Assembly (NCBI GenBank): GCA_964488535.1
Contig: CAZAUT010000007.1
Location: 1-46,821 of the forward strand
Length of the DNA stretch: 46,821 nucleotides
Direction: 5' to 3'
From: GWB1-38-13 sp964488535
GTDB taxonomy: Bacteria > Patescibacteriota > Microgenomatia > UBA8517
The notes below the pieces were generated by a model. The model saw only the letters and a list, made by a program, of their open reading frames with translations. It made no database searches and was not told the origin of the DNA. Both the position numbers and the translations under genes were made by a program. How positions within the stretch are numbered: position 1 is the first letter of the stretch; each line of letters begins with the position of its first letter. Shown piece by piece: positions 7,270-15,083 of the stretch.

Positions 7270-8682
7270 GTGAGAAAGATCTTTGGTATTTTACTTATTT
7301 TAATTTCGCCTTTGTTCCTAGCAGTCTTTGCAAATGCCCAGATCCCGCAGGAAGCGGTTGAGCTACCAGAGAAAGTTGCCCCCGATCTTTACCCGCTTCC
7401 ATATCAGGATAAGACTTTCTTTGGTCAGATGCATACATATTCGGTAATCTTCCGGGGAAACGGTGAAACGGTTGTCAACGCCCGAATTGCTGTTGGCAAT
7501 TCTTCAGACAAAAAACTTGAAGAAATAAAATTAAGAATTCCCGATATTGAAGCCGGCAACATTCTGGTTTACCAAATGTTCAAACAAAAAGTATGTGTAC
7601 ACTACGAGCAGGGTGTATACGATCCTGTGACACGCAGATATCCTCCGAGTGTTTGTACGGAGTATAGTGAACCGGATTACTATAACAGCAGCTATTACAA
7701 CTCAAAATACAAAAAGGCCGTTTACGATTATACGAATGACACCCTTACGGTGAAACTTGCTGAACCGCTTTTGCAGGGCAAATCGGGAGCCTTTTTTGTT
7801 TACTTTCGCGCCAAGGGATATACAAAGAAGGACGTTTTTGGTGCATACAGTTATACGTTTAAAACCTTTCAGGCGGAAGAATCTGTTCAAAGTGTGAATA
7901 TTGGAATGTCCACCGACTCCGACCTTTATATGAAAGGTGCAACCGGATCTGTTGATTACCGGTTTGAAGATGTGTCCGCGGAAACTGCCAAACTTGCACC
8001 CAGTGCCGGAGGTGAATATGGAGCAGTGAGTTCAGCATTGGACTCATATGTCACATCAATTGGCCGCGGTTCAGTTTCTAAAAGCGCTTCAAATCTCTCT
8101 CCTTTGGAAAGCTATGAGGTTAAAGGCTCATACGCTCCGTCGCGCGCGAAATTATACGGAAAAGAAATTATGATAGGAATAGGAGTAGTTTTGGGAATGT
8201 TGGCAATACTTGCCGTATTTACAATTATTATTGTAAAACTTCTCAAAAAAAGTACGCCTGTTAAAACAAGTGAACAGGGGGATGTTGTCAAAGAAAACCT
8301 GCAAAACTCTTCCGGTCATCCAGCGGGGAAGATGTTTGCCGTTGTTGCCCTTTTGGGATTTATGGTATCGGTTGCAATAGTTTTTTATACAGTTGTCGTT
8401 TTTTTGATAGGGGCACTGGCCTCCTCAAACGTTAATTATTCCATGCGCGGTATCGTGATTGTAGCGCTGATTTTAATTTCAATTTTAATTTATATAGTCC
8501 TCATTTTTTCTCCCGCTATACTTCTGGGAGTCAAAAGAGGTGCCGGATGGGGGATAGGGTGCGTCGTTTCAACGGTTCTTTGGTTGATTTTTTGGATAGT
8601 AATTGTATTTATTGCCTTCTTCCTATTTGGAAAAAGTAATATAAACGGCATAATCCCCTTAATTTTCCCCGTGGTGTATTGA
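7270..8682 (+). CDS. Secreted/membrane protein: signal peptide, ectodomain, four TM helices
   Basis: 470 residues, GTG start fixed by a consensus promoter whose -10 ends 6 nt upstream. Residues 1-23 form a signal peptide (IFGILLILISPLFLAVFANA-Q). An extracellular region of ~280 residues follows, Tyr-rich (PDYYNSSYYNSKYKKAVYDY) with two cysteines, probably a beta-rich domain. About four membrane helices come after residue 300 (IMIGIGVVLGMLAILAVF; FAVVALLGFMVSVAIVFY; IVIVALILISILIYIVL; VLWLIFWIVIVFIAFFLF), with a charged linker between the first two. The family is not recognised. It interrupts the rplA-rplJ interval on the opposite strand and has its own promoter. Confidence 0.8.
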   Translation: MRKIFGILLILISPLFLAVFANAQIPQEAVELPEKVAPDLYPLPYQDKTFFGQMHTYSVIFRGNGETVVNARIAVGNSSDKKLEEIKLRIPDIEAGNILVYQMFKQKVCVHYEQGVYDPVTRRYPPSVCTEYSEPDYYNSSYYNSKYKKAVYDYTNDTLTVKLAEPLLQGKSGAFFVYFRAKGYTKKDVFGAYSYTFKTFQAEESVQSVNIGMSTDSDLYMKGATGSVDYRFEDVSAETAKLAPSAGGEYGAVSSALDSYVTSIGRGSVSKSASNLSPLESYEVKGSYAPSRAKLYGKEIMIGIGVVLGMLAILAVFTIIIVKLLKKSTPVKTSEQGDVVKENLQNSSGHPAGKMFAVVALLGFMVSVAIVFYTVVVFLIGALASSNVNYSMRGIVIVALILISILIYIVLIFSPAILLGVKRGAGWGIGCVVSTVLWLIFWIVIVFIAFFLFGKSNINGIIPLIFPVVY

Positions 8683-8706
8683 TAAAGTAACCAAGTAACT
8701 GATTGA

Positions 8707-9711
8707 CTATACCTGAAGCTTGAGTGCAGGACTCATTGTGGATTTAATATAGCATTTGGCTATTTGAATTTTTGTTATCGCATTGAGAACTGCATTGACA
8801 TTCTCTTCAATCTCATCATCTTTCATACTCATTTTGGCCACAGCGGTGTGAATGACAGGATGATCTTTTTCAGTTTTAATTGTCTTTTGGTCTGTAGAAA
8901 ACTTTTCCGCCTCCTTCTCGTTTTTTATCAATGTCCCGTTCTTGGGATTAGGCATAAGGCCTTTGGGGCCGAGAAGTCTTGCAAAAGGAACCAGCTTCGG
9001 CATCATTTCGGCCGTCGCCAATAGAAGGTCAAAATCGATTTTACCCGACTGAAGTTTCTTTACCGTCGAATCGGAGGCAATCTCGACTTTCTTGCTTTTT
9101 CCGAAATGGTGGGGGAGAACAGTGTTTATATTAATACCCTGTTTTTTAACGACAAGGTGAAGCTCAAAGGTCTCGTCAAATTTGGCATAGGATAGTGAGC
9201 GTATAAGTTTTATCGCATCCGTGAGTTTGTATAATCGTCCGGTATCGACCTTTGCCTTTGCGCCTATGTAATTCTTTCCTCTTACATGAACTTTCTTTTT
9301 CTGCGCCTCGCCGGAGTTTTCTTCCGAAGCCTGCTTTGCCTCGTCATAGTCCTCTTTTGAGCCGGGCTTTACCTCGCCGGAGTCTTTTTCTGCTTCATCT
9401 ACCGATTCTGCTTGCCCGTCCTGAGCGGAGCCGAAGGATTCTGCTTTCTCTTCCTGTTTTTCTTCCTTCTCTGCCAATTTCGTATGTTCTGCTTGTTCTA
9501 CTTTCCTTTCTAATTCTGCCTTTTCTACTAACTTGTCCTGAGCGTTGCCGAAGGATTCTACATTTTTTACTTTTTCTGCTTTTCCTTCTTTTCCCCCTTG
9601 TGCCATAGCAGCCTCTGCCTTCTTCTTGGCCAATTTTTGTTTGTATTTTTCCTCGGACGACAACTTTTCTTCAATTACTCCTCCGACAAATGCTGTTTTT
9701 GTTTTACCCAT
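8707..9711 (-). CDS. rplA: Large ribosomal subunit protein uL1 with long acidic N-terminal extension
   Basis: 334 residues against ~230 for ordinary L1. The last ~195 residues are a clear L1: KNYIGAKAKVDTGRLYKL, KFDETFELHLVV, then GPKGLMPNPKNGT, the RNA-binding signature. L1 forms the mobile stalk that helps release E-site tRNA. The first ~140 residues are charged and low-complexity (KAEKVKNVESFG..., EKEEKQEEKAESFG...). Two segments of this extension (ESFGNAQDK and ESFGSAQDG) are encoded by two copies of a dispersed 25-bp repeat (9535-9560 and 9418-9442), read in the same frame. The gene follows rplK as in most bacteria; its downstream neighbour rplJ has been separated by inserted genes. Confidence 0.95.
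   Translation of the reverse strand: MGKTKTAFVGGVIEEKLSSEEKYKQKLAKKKAEAAMAQGGKEGKAEKVKNVESFGNAQDKLVEKAELERKVEQAEHTKLAEKEEKQEEKAESFGSAQDGQAESVDEAEKDSGEVKPGSKEDYDEAKQASEENSGEAQKKKVHVRGKNYIGAKAKVDTGRLYKLTDAIKLIRSLSYAKFDETFELHLVVKKQGININTVLPHHFGKSKKVEIASDSTVKKLQSGKIDFDLLLATAEMMPKLVPFARLLGPKGLMPNPKNGTLIKNEKEAEKFSTDQKTIKTEKDHPVIHTAVAKMSMKDDEIEENVNAVLNAITKIQIAKCYIKSTMSPALKLQV
9418..9442 (-). repeat. 'ESFGxAQD' dispersed repeat copy 1 inside rplA
   Basis: 25 bp beginning GTCCTGAGCG on the plus strand and ending GCCGAAGGATTCT. It differs from the copy at 9535-9560 at 2 of 25 positions. The reverse complement resembles the CCTTCGGCATGCTCAGGAT module of the 155-bp repeat at 31580. Read in frame in L1. 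Confidence 0.8.
9535..9560 (-). repeat. 'ESFGxAQD' dispersed repeat copy 2 inside rplA
   Basis: Second copy of the 25-bp repeat, with CGTT in place of CGGA at the centre. It encodes ESFGNAQDK in the L1 extension. Confidence 0.8.
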
Positions 9712-9718
9712 GATTAAA

Positions 9719-9810
9719 TTTCAAATAAGTACCAATAAGTACAAATTTCAAATTTCCAATTGTGTTTTATTGGACATTTGTATTTATTGAATATTGGTAT
9801 TTATTGGTGT
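9719..9810. repeat. CCAATAAATA-word repeat between rplK and rplA
   Basis: Degenerate tandem words (TACCAATAAGTAC, TTTATTGAATATTGG, TATTTATTGGTG) that can pair with each other around TTTCCAATTG. The same family is at 12147-12177 and 38823-38903. No gene. Confidence 0.65.
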
Positions 9811-10236
9811 TCATTGTTCTGTCTTTACCCCCATACTTCTGGCTGTGCCCTCCACAATCTTTTTTGCCCCTTCGAGATCTAATGCATTCAAATCATCCAT
9901 TTTTTCTTTTGCAATTGTCTCAACCTGGGTTTTTGTAAGAGTTCCGACCATTGTTCTTGGAGTTAATCCCGAACCTTTTTCAAGACCAAGCGCTTTTTTT
10001 ATCATTTCGGAAACGGGTGCTTTTTTAATTTCAAATTCAAAACTCCTGTCTTCATAAATTGTGATAACGGCGGGCGCAACAGCCCCCTTCATATCCTTGG
10101 TGCGGTCATTATATGCCTTCACAAAGTCCATGATGGCAACACCGTGCTGTCCCAATGCGGTTCCAACCGGTGGAGCCGGAGTGGCTTCTGCTGCCTTGAG
10201 ATTTAATTTTAAAACGACCTTAATCTTTTTCGCCAT
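9811..10236 (-). CDS. rplK: Large ribosomal subunit protein uL11
   Basis: 141 residues, the usual L11 length. Signature segments: PAPPVGTALGQHGVAIMDF in the N-terminal domain, then the RNA-binding C-terminal domain (GSGLTPRTMVGTLTKTQVE, then KKIVEGTARSMGV). L11 binds the GTPase-associated region of 23S rRNA. It is followed by rplA after 99 nt of repeat sequence. Upstream, two orphan genes (10422 +, 10853 -) separate it from nusG, which is unusual. The start at 10236 gives the typical MAKKIKVVLKLNL N-terminus. Confidence 0.97.
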   Translation of the reverse strand: MAKKIKVVLKLNLKAAEATPAPPVGTALGQHGVAIMDFVKAYNDRTKDMKGAVAPAVITIYEDRSFEFEIKKAPVSEMIKKALGLEKGSGLTPRTMVGTLTKTQVETIAKEKMDDLNALDLEGAKKIVEGTARSMGVKTEQ

Positions 10237-10250
10237 ATTAAATAAAGGGT

Positions 10251-10337
10251 AAAAGAGTGAAAGAGTAGAAGAGTAAAAGAAGAAAAAACGTTTAATTTCG
10301 ATACTTTTACCTTTTTACCTTCTTGCTCTTTTACCTT
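10251..10337. repeat. AGAGTAAAAG-word inverted repeat upstream of rplK
   Basis: Left arm GTAAAAGAGTGAAAGAGTAG..., right arm ...CTTTTTACCTTCTTGCTCTT and TTTACC words. Imperfect hairpin of the same family as 5881 and 11853. Confidence 0.7.
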
Positions 10338-10421
10338 TTTTCAGTATCTCCCTCATTTTTCATGAGGTAAGAGTATTATAATGATAAGAACAGGTTTGGT
10401 AAAGATGCAATAAAGGTTAGC

Positions 10422-10721
10422 ATGTCATTTTGCGAAAAACTAAATCCGAGAGGTAAAAGATGCTTAAATTGTCCTGATGGAAGGCAAGGAGAAGTTGCAA
10501 AAATAGTGTGCTCTATGTTGAATAGTCTTATAATTCCACCGTTATTGGTGATAGCAAATAATGTGTACGAAGAAAGAGTAAGAAATGGTGATTCAACGTG
10601 GAGCACGGATGAGGAGAGGGAAAATGATGTGCGAACCGCCGAACAATATTTGGAAAAGATTAAGAGAGAAAAGATAATCGAAATTTGTACCATTTTAGAC
10701 AAACGGGATGGGATGTACTAA
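10422..10721 (+). CDS. Small Cys-containing hypothetical protein
   Basis: 99 residues, not recognised. The N-terminus MSFCEKLNPRGKRCLNCPDG has a C-x9-C-x2-C cluster that could bind metal. A hydrophobic stretch (MLNSLIIPPLLVIANNVY) and a charged helix (YLEKIKREKIIEICTILDK) follow. A TATAAT box (10375-10380) lies 41 nt upstream. It sits on the strand opposite to the flanking ribosomal genes nusG and rplK, so it interrupts a normally continuous operon. One of several small orphan Cys proteins in this window. Confidence 0.55.
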   Translation: MSFCEKLNPRGKRCLNCPDGRQGEVAKIVCSMLNSLIIPPLLVIANNVYEERVRNGDSTWSTDEERENDVRTAEQYLEKIKREKIIEICTILDKRDGMY

Positions 10722-10852
10722 ACGGCGACGTTTCAGTATTGCCCGTCTGGCTAATAAGACATTTCGATTTCACAAAGAGTTTTTTTTCAGATACAGTAAT
10801 CAACTTTTCCTATTTCTGAGCTTTAACGTATATGGCTGGAATGTATCTGTTA

Positions 10853-11140
10853 CTAAAACAGTTCGTTTTTCTCGACTTTATTATTTGTAATATTATTAAT
10901 TGCCGTAAGCAGTTCAGTTGCACAAGCACAACCATTTTTGGATGCTGTTTCAAGTCGTTTCATATAAGCATTCCATGCTTTAGTACTCCAATAAGGACCA
11001 CTTCCTTTCCTTTCCGTTGGAGACATCAGACCACCGCTTACAGCTTGATCACGCAATTCTTTTATTAAATAACACCCGTCGGGACCCCTACTCGTATCAC
11101 ACATTCCGAATTTGCTGTAATCTGTTTTACATTCATTCAT
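10853..11140 (-). CDS. Small Cys-rich hypothetical protein between nusG and rplK
   Basis: 95 residues, not recognised. Five cysteines: MNECKTDYSKFGMC near the start, DGC at about 23, and NGCACATELL near 70. Otherwise polar, with no signal peptide or membrane helix. The minus-strand TATGAT/TTATAG just before the ATG could be a -10, fitting a leaderless message. It is co-oriented with nusG and rplK but is not a known member of that operon; whether it is cotranscribed is unclear. Confidence 0.55.
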   Translation of the reverse strand: MNECKTDYSKFGMCDTSRGPDGCYLIKELRDQAVSGGLMSPTERKGSGPYWSTKAWNAYMKRLETASKNGCACATELLTAINNITNNKVEKNELF

Positions 11141-11237
11141 CCTATAATCATAGGATTAATTATCAATAAAGTCAAATTTATACTTTCGTTATCTGAAGCG
11201 GGTTCAACTCAATCCTCCGGTATAACTCAGGATTTCG

Positions 11238-11849
11238 TCAGACTTTTTGAATCTGTAATAAGTCCAACTCAACCGGTGTTTCTCTTCCAAAGATTGAAAC
11301 AAGAACTTTAACTTTACCTTTCTCTTCATCAATTTCGGATATTGAACCAAGAAAGTCGGTGAATGGTCCATCGGTGATTTTGACCGCCTCAGAAACGGAA
11401 AATTTGGTTTTAAATCTCTTTGCCGGACTGGAAACGAATTTTGTAATGTTTTCAACCTCACTCATTGATAGGGGCGTGGGTGTGTTTCCCGAACCCACGA
11501 ATCCGGTAACACCGGGGGTTGTTCTGACCGCAAGCCACGTCGGATCATCGAGAATCATTTTGACCAAAAGATATCCCGGGAATATTTTTTCTTTGACGGT
11601 TGATTTTTTACCGCCTCTTATGACAATTCTATCTTGTGTTGGAATTAATAGTTCAAAAACCTTACCTTCAAGATTCATTGTTTCCACTCTTTGGCGCAGG
11701 GTTTCCGATATCCTTGCTTCATGCCCTGATGATGTGTGAACCACATACCATTTTGCCAAAGGGTCGTCCGATTTGGAAATAACAATATGGCCGGGGATTT
11801 TTTTACCCCCGGTTCCTCTTTCGTCTACCGATTGTTTAATCTCATCCAT
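11238..11849 (-). CDS. nusG: Transcription termination/antitermination factor NusG
   Basis: 203 residues. NGN domain: KWYVVHTSSGHEARISETL, then FPGYLLVKMILDDPTW and VRTTPGVTGFVG. KOW domain at the end: VKITDGPFTDFLGSISEID, then VLVSIFGRETPVELDL. The ~33-residue N-terminal segment before KWYVV is longer than in E. coli NusG, a common CPR-style extension. NusG binds RNA polymerase, aids processivity and couples transcription to translation. It lies downstream of secE, the standard order, with an AGAGT-word inverted repeat between them. Confidence 0.96.
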   Translation of the reverse strand: MDEIKQSVDERGTGGKKIPGHIVISKSDDPLAKWYVVHTSSGHEARISETLRQRVETMNLEGKVFELLIPTQDRIVIRGGKKSTVKEKIFPGYLLVKMILDDPTWLAVRTTPGVTGFVGSGNTPTPLSMSEVENITKFVSSPAKRFKTKFSVSEAVKITDGPFTDFLGSISEIDEEKGKVKVLVSIFGRETPVELDLLQIQKV

Positions 11850-11852
11850 ACA

Positions 11853-11936
11853 AAAAAGAGTGGAAGAGTATAAGAGTAGAAGAGTGAAAGTTCTAACCCT
11901 CTTACACTCTCCCGCTCTCCAGCTCTTTTACTCTAT
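11853..11936. repeat. AGAGTGGAAG-word inverted repeat between secE and nusG
   Basis: Left arm AAGAGTGGAAGAGTATAAGA..., right arm CCCTCTTACACTCTCCCGCT... plus AGCTCTTTTACTCT. It fills the 83-nt space between secE and nusG and can fold into an imperfect hairpin in their mRNA. Confidence 0.7.
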
Positions 11937-12127
11937 CTCGAGACCATGTATTCTAATAGTTTAGTAAACCCGTAGTCAAGCCCGCCCAAGTAAGCCCCCA
12001 CGATTCCGGAAAATATAAAAACGATTGCCGTAAGCCGTATAACGGCGTCTTTTTTTGGCCACGTCACTTGTTTAAGTTCATGTCTGACTTCACTGATATA
12101 ACCGATTACTGAATTTATCACTTTCAC
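11933..12127 (-). CDS. secE: Preprotein translocase subunit SecE
   Basis: 64 residues from a GTG at 12127 (VKVINSVIGYISEVRHELKQ). The SecE signature is present: an amphipathic helix, then VRHELKQVTWPKKDAVIRLT, then a single membrane helix (AIVFIFSGIVGAYLGGLDYGF). SecE clamps SecY in the protein-conducting channel. A longer frame from 12166 would add 13 residues encoded by an AACAATAAAC-word repeat and would contain the -10 box, so it is rejected. The extended -10 TGCTAAAAT ends 10 nt before the GTG, supporting this start and a leaderless mRNA. secE-nusG order is conserved. Confidence 0.92.
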   Translation of the reverse strand: MKVINSVIGYISEVRHELKQVTWPKKDAVIRLTAIVFIFSGIVGAYLGGLDYGFTKLLEYMVSR

Positions 12128-12137
12128 GACAATGTGA

Positions 12138-12146
12138 ATTTTAGCA
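12138..12146 (-). promoter_or_regulatory. Extended -10 of secE
   Basis: Minus strand TGCTAAAAT (hexamer TAAAAT at 12143-12138). The expected transcription start lies within a few bases of the GTG at 12127. The identical extended -10 occurs before the GIY-YIG gene (32042-32050). Confidence 0.65.
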
Positions 12147-12359
12147 AAACAATAACCAATAAACAATAAACAATAAACTCCACTCCAAAATTCCCATTAA
12201 TTTCCAAGATTTCATAAATAAGATTTTTCGGCAGTTTTATATTCTCTCAAAATGATTTGGGTAGACCCTTTGACTAAAAGTAAAATTACTGAATGTCAAA
12301 ACATTGTGTCTTGGGCATTAAACAGCAATTATTGCCTTTGGTGATATAATCGAAATAGA

Positions 12360-12881
12360 ATGGGCATAGAAGGAATACCGGCTGAGATGAGTTTAAAAAG
12401 CATAAGAGTAAAAGAGGAGACAAGGACAAGACGATTATTAGGACGTGAGATATCAAAAAATGTTGTAATCACCGAAGAGTTGGTCTATGTAGACTTGGAA
12501 GGTGAAGGACTAAAAAAGACGGCGTTAAAAGTTGTAAGACAGCATTCCATACCTTCCGAACTTAGAGAATTGGCAACAACATTGATATCTCAAATTTATT
12601 CCGATGCCAAGGAATCTTGGAACCCCGAAGCGATTGGGGATGAATTAAACACGGGAAGGGCAGTTGTTGAAGCGGGTATAGACGAACGGGCATCAGACGT
12701 TGGAATAGCCTTAAAAGGAAAAATTAAACCCCAAAGAGTTTTGCTTTTGGCAAATTGTACTTTTGCCTCTGTTGAAGGGCAAAGAAACACTGACTTTCAA
12801 GGCTTTTTAAAAAGGCAGATCGTTATCAGGATGGGAATTACACCTCAAGAGATGGAAGAACTTAAAATTGCGGATTGGTAA
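12360..12881 (+). CDS. Hypothetical protein
   Basis: 173 residues, soluble, mixed alpha/beta, not recognised. Visible segments: VITEELVYVDLEGEG, SIPSELRELATTLISQIYSD, then KPQRVLLLANCTFASVEGQR. It has a single cysteine and no signal peptide or membrane helix. A TATAAT box (12345-12350) ends 9 nt before the ATG with no Shine-Dalgarno between, so the mRNA is probably leaderless and the start is well supported. It is divergent from secE; the two promoters share the 12.13-12.36 kb intergenic region. Confidence 0.7.
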   Translation: MGIEGIPAEMSLKSIRVKEETRTRRLLGREISKNVVITEELVYVDLEGEGLKKTALKVVRQHSIPSELRELATTLISQIYSDAKESWNPEAIGDELNTGRAVVEAGIDERASDVGIALKGKIKPQRVLLLANCTFASVEGQRNTDFQGFLKRQIVIRMGITPQEMEELKIADW

Positions 12882-13003
12882 AATGTATATTGGTTAAAGA
12901 TTGGGTAAAGATACGCTCTTAAAAAACAACCACAAAATCCCTGTAAATTAATAACTGCCAAATGACCACACATCCGACATGTTACTTGTTGTCTCTACTT
13001 TTT

Positions 13004-13198
13004 TTATCCATTCCTCTTTTTCTCAAGTTCAATCTTGTGTTTTACCGCGTATTTTTTCTCTTTCCTTTTTTCGGACGGAGGAATATAGTGAGCTCTGTCG
13101 CGGGCTTCCTGTAAGACTCCGGAAAATGTGACAAGTTTCTTAAACCGCGCGATAAGACGGTCTTCCGTCTCTCCTTTTTGTTTTTTGACAACAACCAT
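13004..13198 (-). CDS. rpsU: Small ribosomal subunit protein bS21
   Basis: 64 residues, typical S21 size: VVVKKQKGETEDRLIARFKK, LVTFSGVLQEARDRAHY, then PSEKRKEKKYAVKHKIELEK. S21 is a basic protein near the anti-Shine-Dalgarno region of the 30S subunit. A purine-rich GAGGGG about 10 nt before the ATG can serve as ribosome binding site, one of the few in the window. A GC-rich hairpin (13230-13246) sits upstream in the leader. No operon partner is evident: the next minus-strand gene upstream (13339) is an orphan. Confidence 0.92.
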   Translation of the reverse strand: MVVVKKQKGETEDRLIARFKKLVTFSGVLQEARDRAHYIPPSEKRKEKKYAVKHKIELEKKRNG

Positions 13199-13229
13199 AA
13201 AGATCGCCCCCTCTCATTTACCCCTCGAA

Positions 13230-13246
13230 GCCCCGCTTAGCGGGGC
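13230..13246 (-). promoter_or_regulatory. GC-rich hairpin in rpsU leader
   Basis: Perfect stem GCCCCGC (13230-13236) / GCGGGGC (13240-13246) with a 3-nt loop, 32 nt upstream of the rpsU ATG. No U-run follows on the minus strand, so it is not a terminator. It may control rpsU expression or be a repeat remnant. Confidence 0.45.
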
Positions 13247-13338
13247 GAAGTGGGATCCGAGTTTTTAAAACTTAAGCAATTATACCACCAACTCATTTCT
13301 ATCAAAGAGGGGAAAGAATAAATTGGAAAAACCGAAAG

Positions 13339-13905
13339 TTAATCGGGGATTGAATCATAAAGTTTCTGTACGAGTGGCGTTTCGGGGCGATTAGGATTTT
13401 CTTTCAGCCATTTTGCGATTTGCGGTTTTCTTTTACGGAATATTTTAGGGAAGTCTGCACAGAAATCATCTCTTGTTTGGTTTTTTGTACCCCAGCCCTT
13501 CCTTTTTGGAGTGTAAACGAGTCTTCGTGTATAAAGCTCTTCATCTACAAAGACTTCCCGGGGATTTTTAGCTCCCATAACCGGTGCAGGTCTTTTATCC
13601 ATGATTGTATGAACGCCTTTTTGACCTTCCAGGTCTCTCGTCTGCGGGGTAAATTTCTTGGTGTGATAAACCTCCAATAATTTAGAACCAGGATCAGTGT
13701 TGGAAGACTGCGCGGGTAAGTCTTGCGGGGTGTCCGTGCTGTCCGGCTCCGGATGCTCCCGACGAGCTTTAGCCATCGTTTGTGCAAAAGTTTCATCGGC
13801 TATTTTAGTTCTTTGTGTAATCGTTGGAGTACTGTAAAGCAAATCCAGCCAATCATTAACGGTTTCTACAGGTGGTCTTCCTTCCGGTCCGATATATACT
13901 GGCAT
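13339..13905 (-). CDS. Hypothetical basic, proline-rich protein
   Basis: 188 residues, not recognised. It starts MPVYIGPEGRPPVETVNDWL; a probably disordered middle follows (HPEPDSTDTPQDLPAQSSN) and then a basic C-terminal half (RRLVYTPKRKGWGTKNQTRD, PKIFRKRKPQIAKWLKEN). No membrane helix and one cysteine (DDFCADF). It looks like a soluble cytoplasmic protein, possibly nucleic-acid binding from its charge. Lies upstream of rpsU on the same strand. Confidence 0.6.
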   Translation of the reverse strand: MPVYIGPEGRPPVETVNDWLDLLYSTPTITQRTKIADETFAQTMAKARREHPEPDSTDTPQDLPAQSSNTDPGSKLLEVYHTKKFTPQTRDLEGQKGVHTIMDKRPAPVMGAKNPREVFVDEELYTRRLVYTPKRKGWGTKNQTRDDFCADFPKIFRKRKPQIAKWLKENPNRPETPLVQKLYDSIPD

Positions 13906-14034
13906 ATTCCAAATCGGTAATTTCTTACAATTTACAACCGGGCATGTCAGTGCGCAAGACCATCTTTTGAAAAATACTTGAAATGAAGAATGGAATTAAG
14001 ATAAAATACGCATCTATTGAAAAATAAATAATAT

Positions 14035-14250
14035 ATGTCTACAGAAAATAACATTATTGGTTGCACTCATGAAAATCCGGTAATTAGAGGGTTGAATAGC
14101 AAAGAATGTCACTCTTTTGAAGGAAGGGACAATAATGTTCCGGTTAATTTTCCTTACGGAGTTCGCTTGCGTATGGTTGATTTAAAGCAAATGGAGTGTG
14201 ATAATCGTGGGTGTATCTCTCACGAAAATTATACCGGTCCCTCCGAGTAA
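14035..14250 (+). CDS. Small Cys-containing hypothetical protein
   Basis: 71 residues, not recognised. Four cysteines in the motifs NIIGCTHEN, SKECHSFEG and ECDNRGCISHEN, with adjacent histidines, so zinc binding is possible. No signal peptide or membrane segment. It is isolated on the plus strand between an orphan and the RAYT gene. Assignment as a gene rests on the clean frame and its likeness in size and Cys content to other orphans here. Confidence 0.45.
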   Translation: MSTENNIIGCTHENPVIRGLNSKECHSFEGRDNNVPVNFPYGVRLRMVDLKQMECDNRGCISHENYTGPSE

Positions 14251-14336
14251 ATTTCCATTTTCGCCTGAATTTCTGCATGTAAAAATTATTTAAGGACTTT
14301 CTAAAAAGGGCTAAGTTTCATCGTCGGAAAGACTGA

Positions 14337-14363
14337 AGCTTTAAAGACACGGTCTTTAAAGGG
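14337..14363. repeat. REP-like palindrome copy 2, just downstream of RAYT gene
   Basis: TTTAAAGAC-ACG-GTCTTTAAA core with outer bases AGC/GGG (first arm degenerate). It lies 21 bp beyond the RAYT stop codon, outside any gene. The orientation on the plus strand matches copy 1. Confidence 0.85.
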
Positions 14364-14384
14364 TGCTCTTTAAACAAGTGAATC

Positions 14385-15071
14385 TTATTCAAGAGTAAGG
14401 CCACCGATTTCCAAAGCAATCAGTTCATTATTGTTATACCCTGTAACAAATTTTTCATAGTTGTTAAATTTTCGGTATTCGGGTAGAACTTTTTTGTTAA
14501 AATGTTTTATTACGTCTTGAGTGTGTATCCATTTGGTATTTCGTTTATTCAGGTATTCTGCATATGATGAATATGCATTTTCCAACCTTTTGAAATTGTC
14601 TGATGGGTTTAAATGAATATACCGACTCAAATGTAAGAGATATGAATCATCCAATACCTGAATACCCCTGAACCTTCCTTGAAACAGAGGCCCCACTCGC
14701 CGATATTTTTTATTAAAATACATAGAATATCTAAGACAAAGAGAATGAAGAAATTCTTTCATGGAATTGTCGGATAACTGTTTAAGAAGTAAATGAAAGT
14801 GGTTAGGCATTAAACAATATACCAACAGTTCAACTTTTTTGTAATAATTTTTTGGTTGTCTGGGCACCCCTTTAAAGACCGTGTCTTTAAAGTGTACATC
14901 TACGGTTATAGTTGAAGGATCAAAGGGGGGAGAAAGATATTCTTTCAGGTAGTTTGTGAAAACAAGATAATCTTGTTTGTCCTTAAATATTCTTCTTTTT
15001 CCAACCCCACGGTTGTATACATGGTAATATCCATCAATAACATTTGTTTTTATGGAATGTCTACTTGCCAC
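14385..15071 (-). CDS. REP-associated tyrosine transposase (RAYT, Y1/HUH family)
   Basis: 228 residues from a GTG at 15071 (VASRHSIKTNVIDGYYHVYN). It has the RAYT/TnpA-REP layout: YHVYNRGV near the start, the HUH metal motif in YCLMPNHFHLLL (residues ~85-96) and the nucleophile region YSMYFNKKYRRVGPLFQGRF (~115-134) with candidate catalytic Tyr115/Tyr118, then LSRYIHLNP. RAYTs cut single-stranded REP hairpins and are thought to spread them. A longer frame from 15134 would translate palindrome copy 4; the TATTAT -10 (15078-15083) ends 6 nt before the GTG, so I choose 15071. Palindrome copy 3 lies inside the gene (residues 60-68, HFKDTVFKG) between the N-terminal strand and the HUH motif. Copies 2 and 4 flank the gene, the typical RAYT arrangement. 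Confidence 0.92.
   Translation of the reverse strand: MASRHSIKTNVIDGYYHVYNRGVGKRRIFKDKQDYLVFTNYLKEYLSPPFDPSTITVDVHFKDTVFKGVPRQPKNYYKKVELLVYCLMPNHFHLLLKQLSDNSMKEFLHSLCLRYSMYFNKKYRRVGPLFQGRFRGIQVLDDSYLLHLSRYIHLNPSDNFKRLENAYSSYAEYLNKRNTKWIHTQDVIKHFNKKVLPEYRKFNNYEKFVTGYNNNELIALEIGGLTLE
14868..14894. repeat. REP-like palindrome copy 3, in frame inside RAYT gene
   Basis: CCCTTTAAAGAC-CGT-GTCTTTAAAGTG on the plus strand, one outer base changed. On the coding (minus) strand it reads HFKDTVFKG, the same frame as copies in the ATP-grasp and fmt genes. Confidence 0.9.
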
Positions 15072-15083
15072 TGTTTTATAATA

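Noticed and set aside
9252..9608. Long plus-strand frame over rplA (Pro/Leu/Arg-rich, PERSRR motif)
   Set aside because: It is the antisense shadow of the charged L1 extension; the PERSRR text is the complement of the dispersed repeat.
10708..10890. Plus-strand frame after the 10422 gene
   Set aside because: Overlaps the end of one gene and the end of another, has no start signal, and shows no ordered composition.
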